From Erysipelotrichaceae bacterium (GTDB taxonomy: Bacteria > Bacillota_I > Bacilli_A > Erysipelotrichales > Erysipelotrichaceae), in NCBI GenBank assembly GCA_019415435.1, contig DXZE01000042.1, positions 1 through 15,692 on the forward strand: a stretch of DNA of 15,692 nucleotides, given 5' to 3'. Position 1 is the stretch's first letter; each line of letters begins with the position of its first letter. The notes beneath the pieces were generated by a model, which saw only the letters and a list, made by a program, of their open reading frames with translations, had not been told where the DNA came from and ran no database searches. The position numbers and the translations under genes were made by a program. This document shows positions 1 through 7,731 of the stretch, in pieces.

Positions 1-50
1 TCCAAAAAAGTGGCGGACGGAAGTGAGAGAAAGTTTGCAGTCACGGAGAG

Positions 51-131
51 CAAGATTCTACCGCAGTACCAAATTTCGCTGTTCGCTCATTTTGTCCTTG
101 CGGGAATCTTGTTGGGGAGTGCCTTCCCCAA
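51..131 (+). other. Candidate origin of transfer (oriT) with inverted repeat
   Basis: CAAGATTC at 51-58 followed by CCGCA at 61-65 is the reverse complement of TGCGG at 99-103 followed by GAATCTTG at 104-111. The arms are 13 bp with a two-base bulge and a 33-base spacer. Immediately after comes a second hairpin, TTGGGGA (112-118) with TCCCCAA (125-131). A long inverted repeat just upstream of mobC is the usual oriT layout. The sequence ATCTTG/T at the end of the repeat resembles the ATCCTG/Y nick core of MOB-P relaxases. The nick position is inferred from that resemblance only. Confidence 0.5.
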
Positions 132-142
132 ACCCTGCTTAT

Positions 143-181
143 GCGGCTTTTGCCGCTTATCCCTGCCGCTGTCATGCGGCA
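143..181 (+). repeat. Two small hairpins in the mobC leader
   Basis: GCGGC (143-147) pairs with GCCGC (152-156) across a TTTT loop, and TGCCGC (164-169) pairs with GCGGCA (176-181) across a 6-base loop. Both lie between the oriT-like repeat and the mobC ribosome binding site (AGGAGG at 188-193). They could be relaxosome binding or autoregulatory sites; nothing in the sequence decides this. Confidence 0.45.
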
Positions 182-201
182 AACGAAAGGAGGTTATAAC
201 C

Positions 202-476
202 ATGCCGAAACGATACAACACGCCCCACCGCAGCCGGGTAATCAAAACCCGGCTGACCGAGGAAGAATACGCCGACTTTACCGCCCGGCTTTCCCCTTAT
301 GGTATGAGCCAGTCTGAATTTATCCGGCAAGCCATTACACGGGCAACCATACGCCCCATTGTTACCGTTTCCCCGGTCAATGATGAACTGCTTGCCGCAG
401 TCGGGAAGCTGACCTTGCCGCCTTGAAGTTTGAAGTCTTGCAGAAAGTGGGTGAAGCTGTTGGCAACATTCAAACA
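202..476 (+). pseudogene. mobC: MobC-like relaxosome accessory protein, internally deleted and frameshifted
   Basis: The ATG at 202 sits 8 bases after AGGAGG (188-193). The first ~71 residues (MPKRYNTPH...) match the N-terminal part of MobC proteins, small ribbon-helix-helix-like proteins that help the relaxase at oriT. Translation then runs out of frame to a TGA at 424-426, giving a 74-residue product. The MobC C-terminal sequence (DLAALKFEVLQ ... NIQT) is present in another frame at 411-476. The middle of the protein, roughly 30-40 residues in family members, is missing. The 7-mer GCTGACC (408-414) reads sensibly in both frames and may be the microhomology at the deletion. An upstream in-frame GTG at 10 would only add a translation of the oriT region, so 202 is preferred. 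Family assignment is from recognition of the protein sequence. Confidence 0.7.
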
Positions 477-759
477 AATGTCCGCAGACTACGAAGCCGA
501 GCAGCGGGAACTGAAAGACAGAGCCGCCGCCCTGCAGGGCGAACTGGACAAGGCACAGGAAGCCACGGTAAACGCTGAAAAGTTTATGAGCGTTGTCCGC
601 AAGTACCTTTCTATCGAAGAACTGACACACACTCTTTTGCGTGAAATGGTGGAGAAAATCGTTGTTTATGAATGTGAGTATGACGAGAACGAAGTACGCC
701 GCCAGCGCATTGATATTTATTACAGCTTTGTCGGCAAGATAGACTTGCCGGAAGCCTAA
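469..759 (+). pseudogene. 3' fragment of a large serine recombinase (TnpX/DUF4368 type)
   Basis: From the codons for FKQMSADYE at 469-495 to the TAA at 757-759, about 96 residues match the C-terminal tail of large serine recombinases from Firmicutes elements. There is a coiled-coil-like charged stretch (about residues 10-45 of the fragment), then a conserved block with LTHTLLREMVEKI and an end reading RRQRIDIYYSFVGKIDLPE. The N-terminal catalytic domain with the nucleophilic serine and most of the DNA-binding region are absent, so it cannot catalyse recombination. A TTG at 430 could start this frame, but the first ~13 residues from there are out-of-frame mobC sequence. The fragment is fused to the mobC tail around 465-478. 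Any translated product would be a non-functional tail. Confidence 0.75.
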
Positions 760-766
760 CGCCTGA

Positions 767-798
767 CCTATCCGACACAGCCCTAAGTGCCGGATAGG
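767..798 (+). terminator. Hairpin after the recombinase fragment, possible terminator
   Basis: CCTATCCG (767-774) pairs perfectly with CGGATAGG (791-798) around a 16-base loop, 7 bases after the recombinase stop codon. A run of six T residues follows only at 809-814, ten bases past the stem. It may therefore be a weak terminator, or a structural feature near the element end rather than a classic intrinsic terminator. Confidence 0.45.
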
Positions 799-1132
799 AA
801 CGGCAAAATTTTTTACACTTCTATTACTTCTTTATCGCACATTAGCAAATGGTCAGGGAATAAAGCAGGAGTGATTCTGCTTTCTATGTGTAAAACATGA
901 TCAATACATTGGATAAATAAAAGTTTTATGGTTATCTGTTTCGACATTGTTCCAGTCACTTTATTACTGGCTCTGCTTTCTTATAGACAAAGAATCACAC
1001 TATTTTATGTCTAAACCAGGTCAAAAAGAGAGATTTTGACTCGTATCCCGTATAACTTGTCTGCAACACAGTCATTACGGGTGCTATCTTCACTATAAAT
1101 GGGTTAGAATATTGCATATTATGGAGGCTTTT
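799..1132. other. Non-coding stretch with three inverted repeats upstream of the M16 peptidase
   Basis: I see no credible gene here. There are three inverted repeats. AAAGCAG (862-868) pairs with CTGCTTT (877-883) over an 8-base loop. GTCAAAA (1020-1026) pairs with TTTTGAC (1034-1040) over a 7-base loop. CCCGTA (1047-1052) pairs with TACGGG (1076-1081). Base composition falls to chromosomal level here, so the right junction of the element should lie within or just left of this stretch. A promoter for the peptidase must also be here; TATAAA at 1094-1099 and TAGAAT at 1105-1110 are possible -10 boxes, but neither has a convincing -35. Confidence 0.4.
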
Positions 1133-3997
1133 ATGGAGAAGAATGTACATGGTTTCCGTTTAGTCAGAGAAAGAGAATTAACTGATACAAAGGGAACTTT
1201 ATATGAGTTTATACATGAGAAGACTGGTGCTCAGTTAGCCTGGTTAAAAAGAGATGATGAAAATAAGACATTTGCAATTGTCTTTAAAACGATACCGGAA
1301 GATGATACAGGTGTATTCCATATGCTGGAACATTCTGTATTAAATGGTTCTGACAAGTATCCGGTAAGAGAACCATTTGTAGAACTGTTAAAGGGATCCA
1401 TGCAGACATTCTTAAATGCTTTTACATATCCTGATAAGACTATGTATCCTGTATCTTCCAGAAATCCTAAGGATTTCATGAATCTGGTATCTGTATACAT
1501 GGATGCTGTATTCCATCCTGCTATTTACCATAATCCGAATATCTTCTACCAGGAAGGATGGCACTATGAAATCAGAAATAAAGAAGATGAACCTGTATAT
1601 AAAGGTGTTGTCTTAAATGAAATGAAGGGTGCTTTCTCTTCTGTAGATGAATTATTAATAGATGAATTAAACAGAATGCTGTTTCCTGATAACTGCTATC
1701 AGTATGTTTCTGGCGGTGATCCTGGACATATTACAGATTTAAGTTATGAGAAGTTCTTAGAGACACATGGCAGATTCTATCATCCATCCAACGCAAGAGT
1801 ATTCCTGGATGGTGATATGAATATTGATCAGGTACTTACCTTTATCAATGATGAATATTTCTCTCACTATGAGAAAGAAGACTTTGACTTCAGAATTCCT
1901 GAACAGAAACCTGTTGAGAAAGCAGTACACAGAATTGAGTATGAAATAGGCGAAGATGAATCATCAGAAGATAAGACAGAAGTATCTTATGCAAAGATTG
2001 TTTCTTCCTTTGACAATCCGATGAAGAACCTTGCCTGGAGTGTATTATCCAGTGTGCTTGTATCAAATAATGAATCCCCATTAAAGCAGAGTGTATTGGA
2101 GAAGGGATTAGCTCAGGATGTGGAACTGGATCTCTATAATGGCATTCAGCAGCCCTGGGTAGTATTAACACTCAGAAATACAAATGAAGATCAGATTGAT
2201 GATGCCTTTAAGATGATTCAGGATAAGGCAGAAGAGTTAATTCATAATGGTCTGGATCATGATCAGATATTAGCTTCTTTGAACCAGATGGAATTCCAGT
2301 ACAGGGAGAAACATGAACCTGCTGGTTTAATGTATGCACAAAGATCCATGGATGCCTGGCTGTATGATGGCGATCCTGCATTGTATCTTTCCAGTGGTCA
2401 TTTATTCAATGAATTAAGAGAACAGATCGATAAAGGATACTTTGAATCTTTATTAAAAGAGTTTATCTTTGCGGATGACTTACAGGAAGTTATAGCTGTA
2501 CCTTCTGTGACCAAAGGTAAAGAAAGAGTACAGAAAGAAACAGAGAAGTTACATCAGATTAAAGAATCCTGGGGTAATGACATTGATCAGTATATAGAGA
2601 TTAATAATAAACTGGATGAATGGCAGAAGACACCTGACAGTGAAGAACAGTTACATACATTACCGAAACTGTCTCTTTCTGATGTCAGTGAAAAGCCTGC
2701 CAATGAAGTGAAGTTTGAAGAAACAGAATGCAATGGTGTACCTGTTATTCTGCATCCATCAGAAGACAGTGGCATTGTATATATGAATCTCTATTTCTCT
2801 TTAGCTGGTATTACAAGAGATCATTTACCTTCTTTGGGTTTATGGAGTGGACTATTAGGTAATTTGCCGACTGAGAATCATACTGTAGATGAATTACAGG
2901 GTATTATCAGACGTGACCTGGGTGGTCTTGGATTCTCTGTAGAAGCGTATTCACCAGTGGACAGAAGAGATGCATGTATCCCGGTTATAGTAGTCAGCTG
3001 TTCTGTATTAAAGCAGAATGTAGATAAGACAGTACCGGTCATTGTAGATATATTGCAGAATACAATCTATGACAAGGCAAGAATATTACCTTTGTTAAAA
3101 CAGGATTTTGAAGAATACAGACAATCCTTAATAGCTTCAGGCAACAGTGCTGCCGTCAGAAGAATCTCTGCCCACTACTCTGCAGAAGGTGTATTCAGAG
3201 AGTATGTAGGCGGCTATGAGAGTGGTCTATGGGAGAAGGATCTGCAGGATCACTATGAAGAAAAGGCAGATGCCTTTATCAATGATTGTGAGATGTATGC
3301 AGATGTATTGTTCTCTAAGGATCGTTTAACTGTATCTGTAACTGGAAAAGAGAATCTGGATACAGTTAACACATTAATCTCTGAAATGCATACAATTCCT
3401 GCCCAGAAGGCATTGATGCATTATCCATATCTTGAAGATAACAAGGAATTTATCCTGATACCTGGTGGTGTATCCTACAGTGGATGGGGTAATAATACGG
3501 AAGCTTCTGATATGAAGTATGATCCATCCATGCAGGTATTAGCACATATCATGACATATGAGTATCTCTGGACAGAAGTAAGAGTCAAGGGTGGCGCATA
3601 TGGTACAGGTATGAGTGTCAATCCAAATGGCAACTATGCAGTATATTCCTATCGTGACCCGGATGTCATGCATTCTTTAGAGGCATATTCTCATGCGGGT
3701 GAATGGTTAGATCAGTTTACGGACAGTGGTATGAATATTGATCAGATGATCATCGGTACGATTGCCTCAGGAGAACCACTGTTATCTCCATCCACAAGAG
3801 TGAAGGTAGGAGATGTATGGTACTTCCGCGGTGTGGATTATGAAAGAAGACTCAGAACAAGAAAGACACTTCTGCATACAGATTTAAAGAAGTTAAAGAA
3901 CTATATTCCTTTATTTAAAGATGATGTTGTCTGTGTAGTAGGAAATGAACAGGCAGAAGAGAAGTGTCATGATTTCAAGGTATTAAAGAAGATATAG
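1133..3997 (+). CDS. M16C family zinc metallopeptidase (presequence-protease/PreP-like)
   Basis: This encodes a large (954 aa) zinc peptidase that in its family closes around unfolded peptides and cuts them inside a sealed chamber. The inverted zinc motif HxxEH is HMLEH at residues 63-67 (ligands H63 and H67, catalytic E66). The third ligand is E163 in NEMKG, 97 residues after E66, the same spacing as in PreP. The C-terminal half has RVKGGAYG with R817 and Y823, the pair that completes the M16C active site. The length fits a single-chain M16C enzyme. No signal peptide or membrane segment is visible, so it is probably cytoplasmic. The ATG at 1133 is 5 bases after GGAGG (1123-1127); an in-frame TTG at 1112 lacks such a site. 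A gene for an ABC exporter half begins 45 bases downstream, suggesting co-transcription. The natural substrate is unknown. Confidence 0.9.
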   Translation: MEKNVHGFRLVRERELTDTKGTLYEFIHEKTGAQLAWLKRDDENKTFAIVFKTIPEDDTGVFHMLEHSVLNGSDKYPVREPFVELLKGSMQTFLNAFTYPDKTMYPVSSRNPKDFMNLVSVYMDAVFHPAIYHNPNIFYQEGWHYEIRNKEDEPVYKGVVLNEMKGAFSSVDELLIDELNRMLFPDNCYQYVSGGDPGHITDLSYEKFLETHGRFYHPSNARVFLDGDMNIDQVLTFINDEYFSHYEKEDFDFRIPEQKPVEKAVHRIEYEIGEDESSEDKTEVSYAKIVSSFDNPMKNLAWSVLSSVLVSNNESPLKQSVLEKGLAQDVELDLYNGIQQPWVVLTLRNTNEDQIDDAFKMIQDKAEELIHNGLDHDQILASLNQMEFQYREKHEPAGLMYAQRSMDAWLYDGDPALYLSSGHLFNELREQIDKGYFESLLKEFIFADDLQEVIAVPSVTKGKERVQKETEKLHQIKESWGNDIDQYIEINNKLDEWQKTPDSEEQLHTLPKLSLSDVSEKPANEVKFEETECNGVPVILHPSEDSGIVYMNLYFSLAGITRDHLPSLGLWSGLLGNLPTENHTVDELQGIIRRDLGGLGFSVEAYSPVDRRDACIPVIVVSCSVLKQNVDKTVPVIVDILQNTIYDKARILPLLKQDFEEYRQSLIASGNSAAVRRISAHYSAEGVFREYVGGYESGLWEKDLQDHYEEKADAFINDCEMYADVLFSKDRLTVSVTGKENLDTVNTLISEMHTIPAQKALMHYPYLEDNKEFILIPGGVSYSGWGNNTEASDMKYDPSMQVLAHIMTYEYLWTEVRVKGGAYGTGMSVNPNGNYAVYSYRDPDVMHSLEAYSHAGEWLDQFTDSGMNIDQMIIGTIASGEPLLSPSTRVKVGDVWYFRGVDYERRLRTRKTLLHTDLKKLKNYIPLFKDDVVCVVGNEQAEEKCHDFKVLKKI

Positions 3998-4003
3998 AAA
4001 CAA

Positions 4004-4026
4004 TGCTGCGAAAGCAGCACAGTTTT
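4004..4026 (+). terminator. Short hairpin between M16 peptidase and exporter gene
   Basis: TGCTGC (4004-4009) and GCAGCA (4014-4019) form a perfect 6-bp stem capped by a GAAA tetraloop, followed by CAGTTTT. It starts 6 bases after the peptidase stop. The four-T tail is short, so it may act as a partial terminator or as an RNA-stabilizing hairpin that sets exporter levels relative to the peptidase. Confidence 0.45.
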
Positions 4027-4042
4027 GTGTACAGAGGGGAAG

Positions 4043-5848
4043 ATGAAAGATAAGTTTGATACAAGGACAAAGATGATTCTGTATTTCTTACAAGGATCCA
4101 AAAGATACTTTGTTCTGTCTATTATATTTGCCTGTCTTGTTTCATTACTGGATTTAATTAATCCAAGGATTATCTCTTTTACCGTAGATGCCGTCATAGA
4201 TGATAAGAAAGTACAGATACCTTCTTTTCTGAATACTGTTATAAACAATCATGGTGGTATTAACTGGTTAAGAAGCAATCTCTGGATCATTGCTTTATGT
4301 GTTGTGGGAATAGCATTGTCAGGTGCCTTATGCCGTTTTTTCTTTAATCTTTTTAACTCCATGGGTGCAGAAAGATTAGTCAGAACCATGAGAGAAAGAT
4401 TATTCTCACATATCATGAGACTTCCTTTCTCATGGCATAGTGAGAATAAGACCGGTGACATTATCCAGAGATGTACATCGGATGTTGATCAGATCAAGAT
4501 ATTCCTTTCAGAACAGTTAACATCTTTATTCAGAGTCATAGTATTGATTGTCATAGCGATGTATTTCATGTTTCGGATACATTGGAAACTGGCATTAACA
4601 GCAGCACTGTTTATTCCGGTTATTATTTCCTACTCTTTATTCTTTCATAAGCGTATAGGCAATGCCTTTGAAAAGGCTGATATAGAAGAAGGAAAGCTGT
4701 CTTCCATAGCCCAGGAGAATCTTACCGGAGTCAGAGTTGTACGTGCCTTTGGCAGAGAGATCTATGAAAGAAAGAGATTTGAGAAACAGAATACATTCTA
4801 TACAAAGATGTGGGTAGATCTGATGCGGTTAATGGCTGCTTTCTGGTCTTCTTCGGATCTGTTTTCTTATGCCCAGGTCATAACTGTATTAGCCTATGGT
4901 GCTGTCTTATGTGTTCATGGAGAATTAACACCAGGCAACTATATAGCGTTTAATTCGTATACTGCCATGTTAATGTGGCCGATACGTTCTTTAGGAAGAG
5001 TTATCTCTAATTTATCCAGGGCAGGTATATCCATTGACCGTTTAAGATACATCATGAATTCTGAAGAAGAGACAGATGATCCTGATGCAATAAAAGTGGA
5101 TATGCATCAGGATATAACCTTTGATCATGTTTCTTATCAGTATGAAAATGGAAACAGTGAGATTCTGGAAGATGTATCCTTTACCATACCGGCTGGTTCT
5201 ACCGTAGGTATTCTTGGATCAACAGGTTCAGGCAAGAGTACATTAATGTATCTTTTAGATCGTTTATATCCATTAAAGGAAGGTTCTATCAGGATAGGCA
5301 ATACCGATATAAACAAGATAAAGATGTCATGGTTAAGAAAGAATATCGGTATGGTATTGCAGGAACCATATTTATTCTCAAGAACATTAGAAGAGAATAT
5401 AGCAATAGCAGTAAACAATGCAGATCATAAGCAGGTAAGAGAAGCAGCCCGTACAGCCTCTTTAGACAGTGCTGTGACACACTTTAACAATGGCTATGAG
5501 ACATATGTTGGTGAAAGAGGTGTAACGCTGTCTGGTGGTCAGAAACAGCGTACAGCGATAGCCCAGATGTTAATCAGGAAACCTCCGGTTATGATCTTTG
5601 ATGATTCCCTGTCAGCTGTAGATGCCAAGACAGATTCTGACATACGGCATCATTTAAAAGAAGGTACAGGAGATTCTACGGTTATATTAATCGCACACAG
5701 AATTACAACACTGATGGATGCGGATCAGATTATTGTTATGGATCATGGTCATGTTGTTCAGCATGGTACCCATGAAGAGTTAATTCATACGCCTGGTATC
5801 TATCAGAAGGTATATGAGCTTCAGGCTGGAATAGAGGAGGCATCATGA
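4043..5848 (+). CDS. ABC exporter half-transporter, degenerate-site subunit of a heterodimer
   Basis: 601-aa half-transporter with an N-terminal six-helix type IV exporter membrane domain (about residues 15-325) and a C-terminal ATPase domain. Walker A is GSTGSGKS (392-399), the Q-loop reads VLQEP (438-442), the signature is canonical LSGGQ (496-500) and the switch histidine is H552 in LIAHR. Walker B reads IFDD (518-521), with aspartate at 521 where active sites have the catalytic glutamate. This is the hallmark of the BmrC/LmrC/TM287-type subunit that carries the degenerate ATP site. Together with the next gene it should form an inner-membrane drug, lipid or peptide exporter. The ATG at 4043 follows AGAGGGGA closely; an in-frame TTG at 4025 is the alternative. 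The stop overlaps the next start as ATGA, consistent with translational coupling. The substrate cannot be told from sequence. Confidence 0.9.
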   Translation: MKDKFDTRTKMILYFLQGSKRYFVLSIIFACLVSLLDLINPRIISFTVDAVIDDKKVQIPSFLNTVINNHGGINWLRSNLWIIALCVVGIALSGALCRFFFNLFNSMGAERLVRTMRERLFSHIMRLPFSWHSENKTGDIIQRCTSDVDQIKIFLSEQLTSLFRVIVLIVIAMYFMFRIHWKLALTAALFIPVIISYSLFFHKRIGNAFEKADIEEGKLSSIAQENLTGVRVVRAFGREIYERKRFEKQNTFYTKMWVDLMRLMAAFWSSSDLFSYAQVITVLAYGAVLCVHGELTPGNYIAFNSYTAMLMWPIRSLGRVISNLSRAGISIDRLRYIMNSEEETDDPDAIKVDMHQDITFDHVSYQYENGNSEILEDVSFTIPAGSTVGILGSTGSGKSTLMYLLDRLYPLKEGSIRIGNTDINKIKMSWLRKNIGMVLQEPYLFSRTLEENIAIAVNNADHKQVREAARTASLDSAVTHFNNGYETYVGERGVTLSGGQKQRTAIAQMLIRKPPVMIFDDSLSAVDAKTDSDIRHHLKEGTGDSTVILIAHRITTLMDADQIIVMDHGHVVQHGTHEELIHTPGIYQKVYELQAGIEEAS

Positions 5849-7665
5849 GTGAAAAGAAGAATGATTATGATGTAAAACTGAAGTTCTTTGGTATACCTAA
5901 GTTATTACCGTTTACCAAACCATATCGTAAGACAATGATTGTGATGATTGTTTTAGGTATGGCAGCTTCCTTAATAGACGCGATCTATCCTTTGTTTAAT
6001 CAGTATGCATTGAATCACTTTGTGGCAGAAAAGACATTAGATACATTAACTGTATTTGTATTGTTATATCTTCTGATACTGGTGATACAGGTATTTGTTA
6101 ACTTCATATCTACATACTTAGCCGGGAAGATAGAGATGAGTGTAGACAGGGATTTAAGAAATGCTTCTTTTAATCATTTACAGGAATTATCCTTTGCCTA
6201 CTTTAATCAGAATAATGTCGGTTATATTCATGCAAGAGTGATGTCTGATACAGGCAGAATCGGACAGATGGTTTCCTGGGATATGATGGATGTTGTATGG
6301 CAGGGATCGTATCTGTTGTTTGTATTAATCAATATGTTTCTGATTAATGCCAGATTAGCTGGAATGATTGTATTGATTGTACCTGTGGCAGTTGTATTGA
6401 TACTGTTCTTTCAGAAGAAGTTAGTTATTTTAAACAGAAAGATCAGAGAGATTAACAGTAAGATATCCGGTGATTTCAATGAAGGTATCACTGGTGCCAA
6501 ATCCATCAAGACATTAGTCATAGAAAACAAGATGGATCAGGACTTTGAAAAAGATACACAAGAGATGGAGAAGGTATCTGTTCATACTACAAAGTACTCA
6601 GCTGCCTTTACTTCACTTGTAACTATGATGAGTTCCATAGCCCTGGCTATTGTCTTATGGCAGGGAGGCATTATTTCCATACAGGGTGTCATGATGATAG
6701 GTACATTATCTGTATTCATGAACTATGCATTGAATATGCTGGAACCTATACAGACTATTATCTCTACCATATCGCAATTGATTGCGATCCAGGTAAACAT
6801 AGAAAGATTAATGCATCTTTTAGAGACAAAGAGTGATGTATCAGACAGACCTGATGTAATAGCTAAGTATGGAGATACATTCCATCCCAGAAAAGAGAAT
6901 TGGGAACCTTTATATGGTGATGTAGAGTTTCAGGATGTTTCCTTTCAATATCCGGATGGAGATGAACTTGTCTTAAGTCATTTTAATCTGAAGGTGCCGC
7001 ATGGTACGAATGTAGCTATTGTAGGAGAGACAGGTGCCGGTAAGTCAACGTTAGTAAACCTTGTATGCCGTTTCTTTGAACCAACTGAAGGAAGAATCCT
7101 GATTGATGGAAGAGATGCCAGGGACAGAAGCCAGCTGTGGTTGCATTCCCATATTGGCTATGTCTTACAGACACCACATTTGTTCTCAGGTACAGTCAGA
7201 GAGAATCTGAGATATGGAAGACCTGATGCCAGTGATGAAGAGATATGGCATGTCTTGAAGCTTGTAGATGCAGAAGATGTAGTGCATAAGATGGATAAAG
7301 GATTAGATTCAGAAGTAGGTGAAGGAGGAGATCTTTTATCGACAGGTGAGAAACAGTTGTTATCTTTTGCAAGAGCCCTGCTGGCAGATCCATCCATATT
7401 AATACTTGATGAAGCAACAGCCTCTGTTGATACATTAACTGAAAAGGCTATCCAGAATGCAATAAAGACAGTGATTAAAGGAAGAACATCTTTTGTCATA
7501 GCCCATCGTTTATCAACGATTACAGATGCGGATGTGATCCTTGTAGTTAAGGATGGAAAGATCATTGAAAGAGGCAGGCATCAGGAGTTAATGAAACAGA
7601 AAGGCTATTACTATGATCTGTATACAAGACAATATGATGAAATGGTTACAGATATGGTGAATTAG
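5845..7665 (+). CDS. ABC exporter half-transporter, catalytic-glutamate subunit of a heterodimer
   Basis: 606-aa partner of the preceding gene, with membrane helices in roughly residues 28-320 and an ATPase domain after about 355. Walker A is GETGAGKS (394-401), the Q-loop glutamine is Q442, Walker B with catalytic glutamate is ILILDE (518-523, E523) and the switch histidine is H554. The signature is altered: LSTGE (498-502) instead of LSGGQ. In a head-to-tail dimer this weak signature faces the Asp-type Walker B of the partner, making one degenerate and one competent ATP site, as in BmrCD and LmrCD. The ATG at 5845 overlaps the upstream TGA and follows AGAGGAGG (5833-5840). It is the last membrane gene of the cluster; the rubredoxin gene starts 66 bases later. 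Confidence 0.9.
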   Translation: MSEKKNDYDVKLKFFGIPKLLPFTKPYRKTMIVMIVLGMAASLIDAIYPLFNQYALNHFVAEKTLDTLTVFVLLYLLILVIQVFVNFISTYLAGKIEMSVDRDLRNASFNHLQELSFAYFNQNNVGYIHARVMSDTGRIGQMVSWDMMDVVWQGSYLLFVLINMFLINARLAGMIVLIVPVAVVLILFFQKKLVILNRKIREINSKISGDFNEGITGAKSIKTLVIENKMDQDFEKDTQEMEKVSVHTTKYSAAFTSLVTMMSSIALAIVLWQGGIISIQGVMMIGTLSVFMNYALNMLEPIQTIISTISQLIAIQVNIERLMHLLETKSDVSDRPDVIAKYGDTFHPRKENWEPLYGDVEFQDVSFQYPDGDELVLSHFNLKVPHGTNVAIVGETGAGKSTLVNLVCRFFEPTEGRILIDGRDARDRSQLWLHSHIGYVLQTPHLFSGTVRENLRYGRPDASDEEIWHVLKLVDAEDVVHKMDKGLDSEVGEGGDLLSTGEKQLLSFARALLADPSILILDEATASVDTLTEKAIQNAIKTVIKGRTSFVIAHRLSTITDADVILVVKDGKIIERGRHQELMKQKGYYYDLYTRQYDEMVTDMVN

Positions 7666-7689
7666 ACATGTTTTCTGAAATAAACAGGC

Positions 7690-7695
7690 TATAAT
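7690..7695 (+). promoter_or_regulatory. Possible -10 box ahead of the rubredoxin gene
   Basis: A perfect TATAAT lies at 7690-7695, 36 bases before the rubredoxin ATG and after the exporter stop. The best -35-like hexamer, TAGACA at 7663-7668, is 21 bases upstream, longer than ideal. The rubredoxin gene may have its own promoter in addition to read-through from the exporter genes. Confidence 0.4.
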
Positions 7696-7731
7696 GATCA
7701 AAAAGACATAGAGGCGGAAGGAGTGAATACT

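Larger units (their letters stand above)
1..800. mobile_element. Remnant of a mobilizable/conjugative element (oriT-mobC-recombinase scar)
   Basis: The first ~760 bases are visibly richer in G+C and in GCC/CGC/CGG codons than the rest of the window. They hold, in order, an oriT-like repeat, a damaged mobC and the 3' end of a large serine recombinase. This order matches one edge of Tn4451-like or ICE-type Firmicutes elements, in which the recombinase lies at an end of the element. The relaxase expected after mobC and at least three quarters of the recombinase are missing. The left end lies outside the window and the right boundary is not determined; composition changes at about 760-830. It looks like a deletion derivative that can no longer excise itself. 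Confidence 0.7.

Noticed and set aside
10..201. In-frame upstream extension of mobC starting at a GTG at 10
   Set aside because: It translates the oriT-like repeats and hairpins, has no ribosome binding site, and the ATG at 202 has an excellent AGGAGG at the right distance.
172..630. 152-codon open frame on the minus strand across the mobC/recombinase region
   Set aside because: It lies opposite recognisable MobC and recombinase coding sequence, and its protein resembles nothing known to me; it is a GC-rich antisense shadow.
1009..1039. Short plus-strand ORF beginning MSKPGQKERF at about 1009
   Set aside because: Only ten codons with no ribosome binding site; a longer protein would need a frameshift and still ends at 1053-1055.
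7158..7565. 135-codon minus-strand frame inside the second exporter gene
   Set aside because: It is antisense to the conserved ATPase motifs and low in coding character; other long antisense frames in the window were rejected for the same reason.
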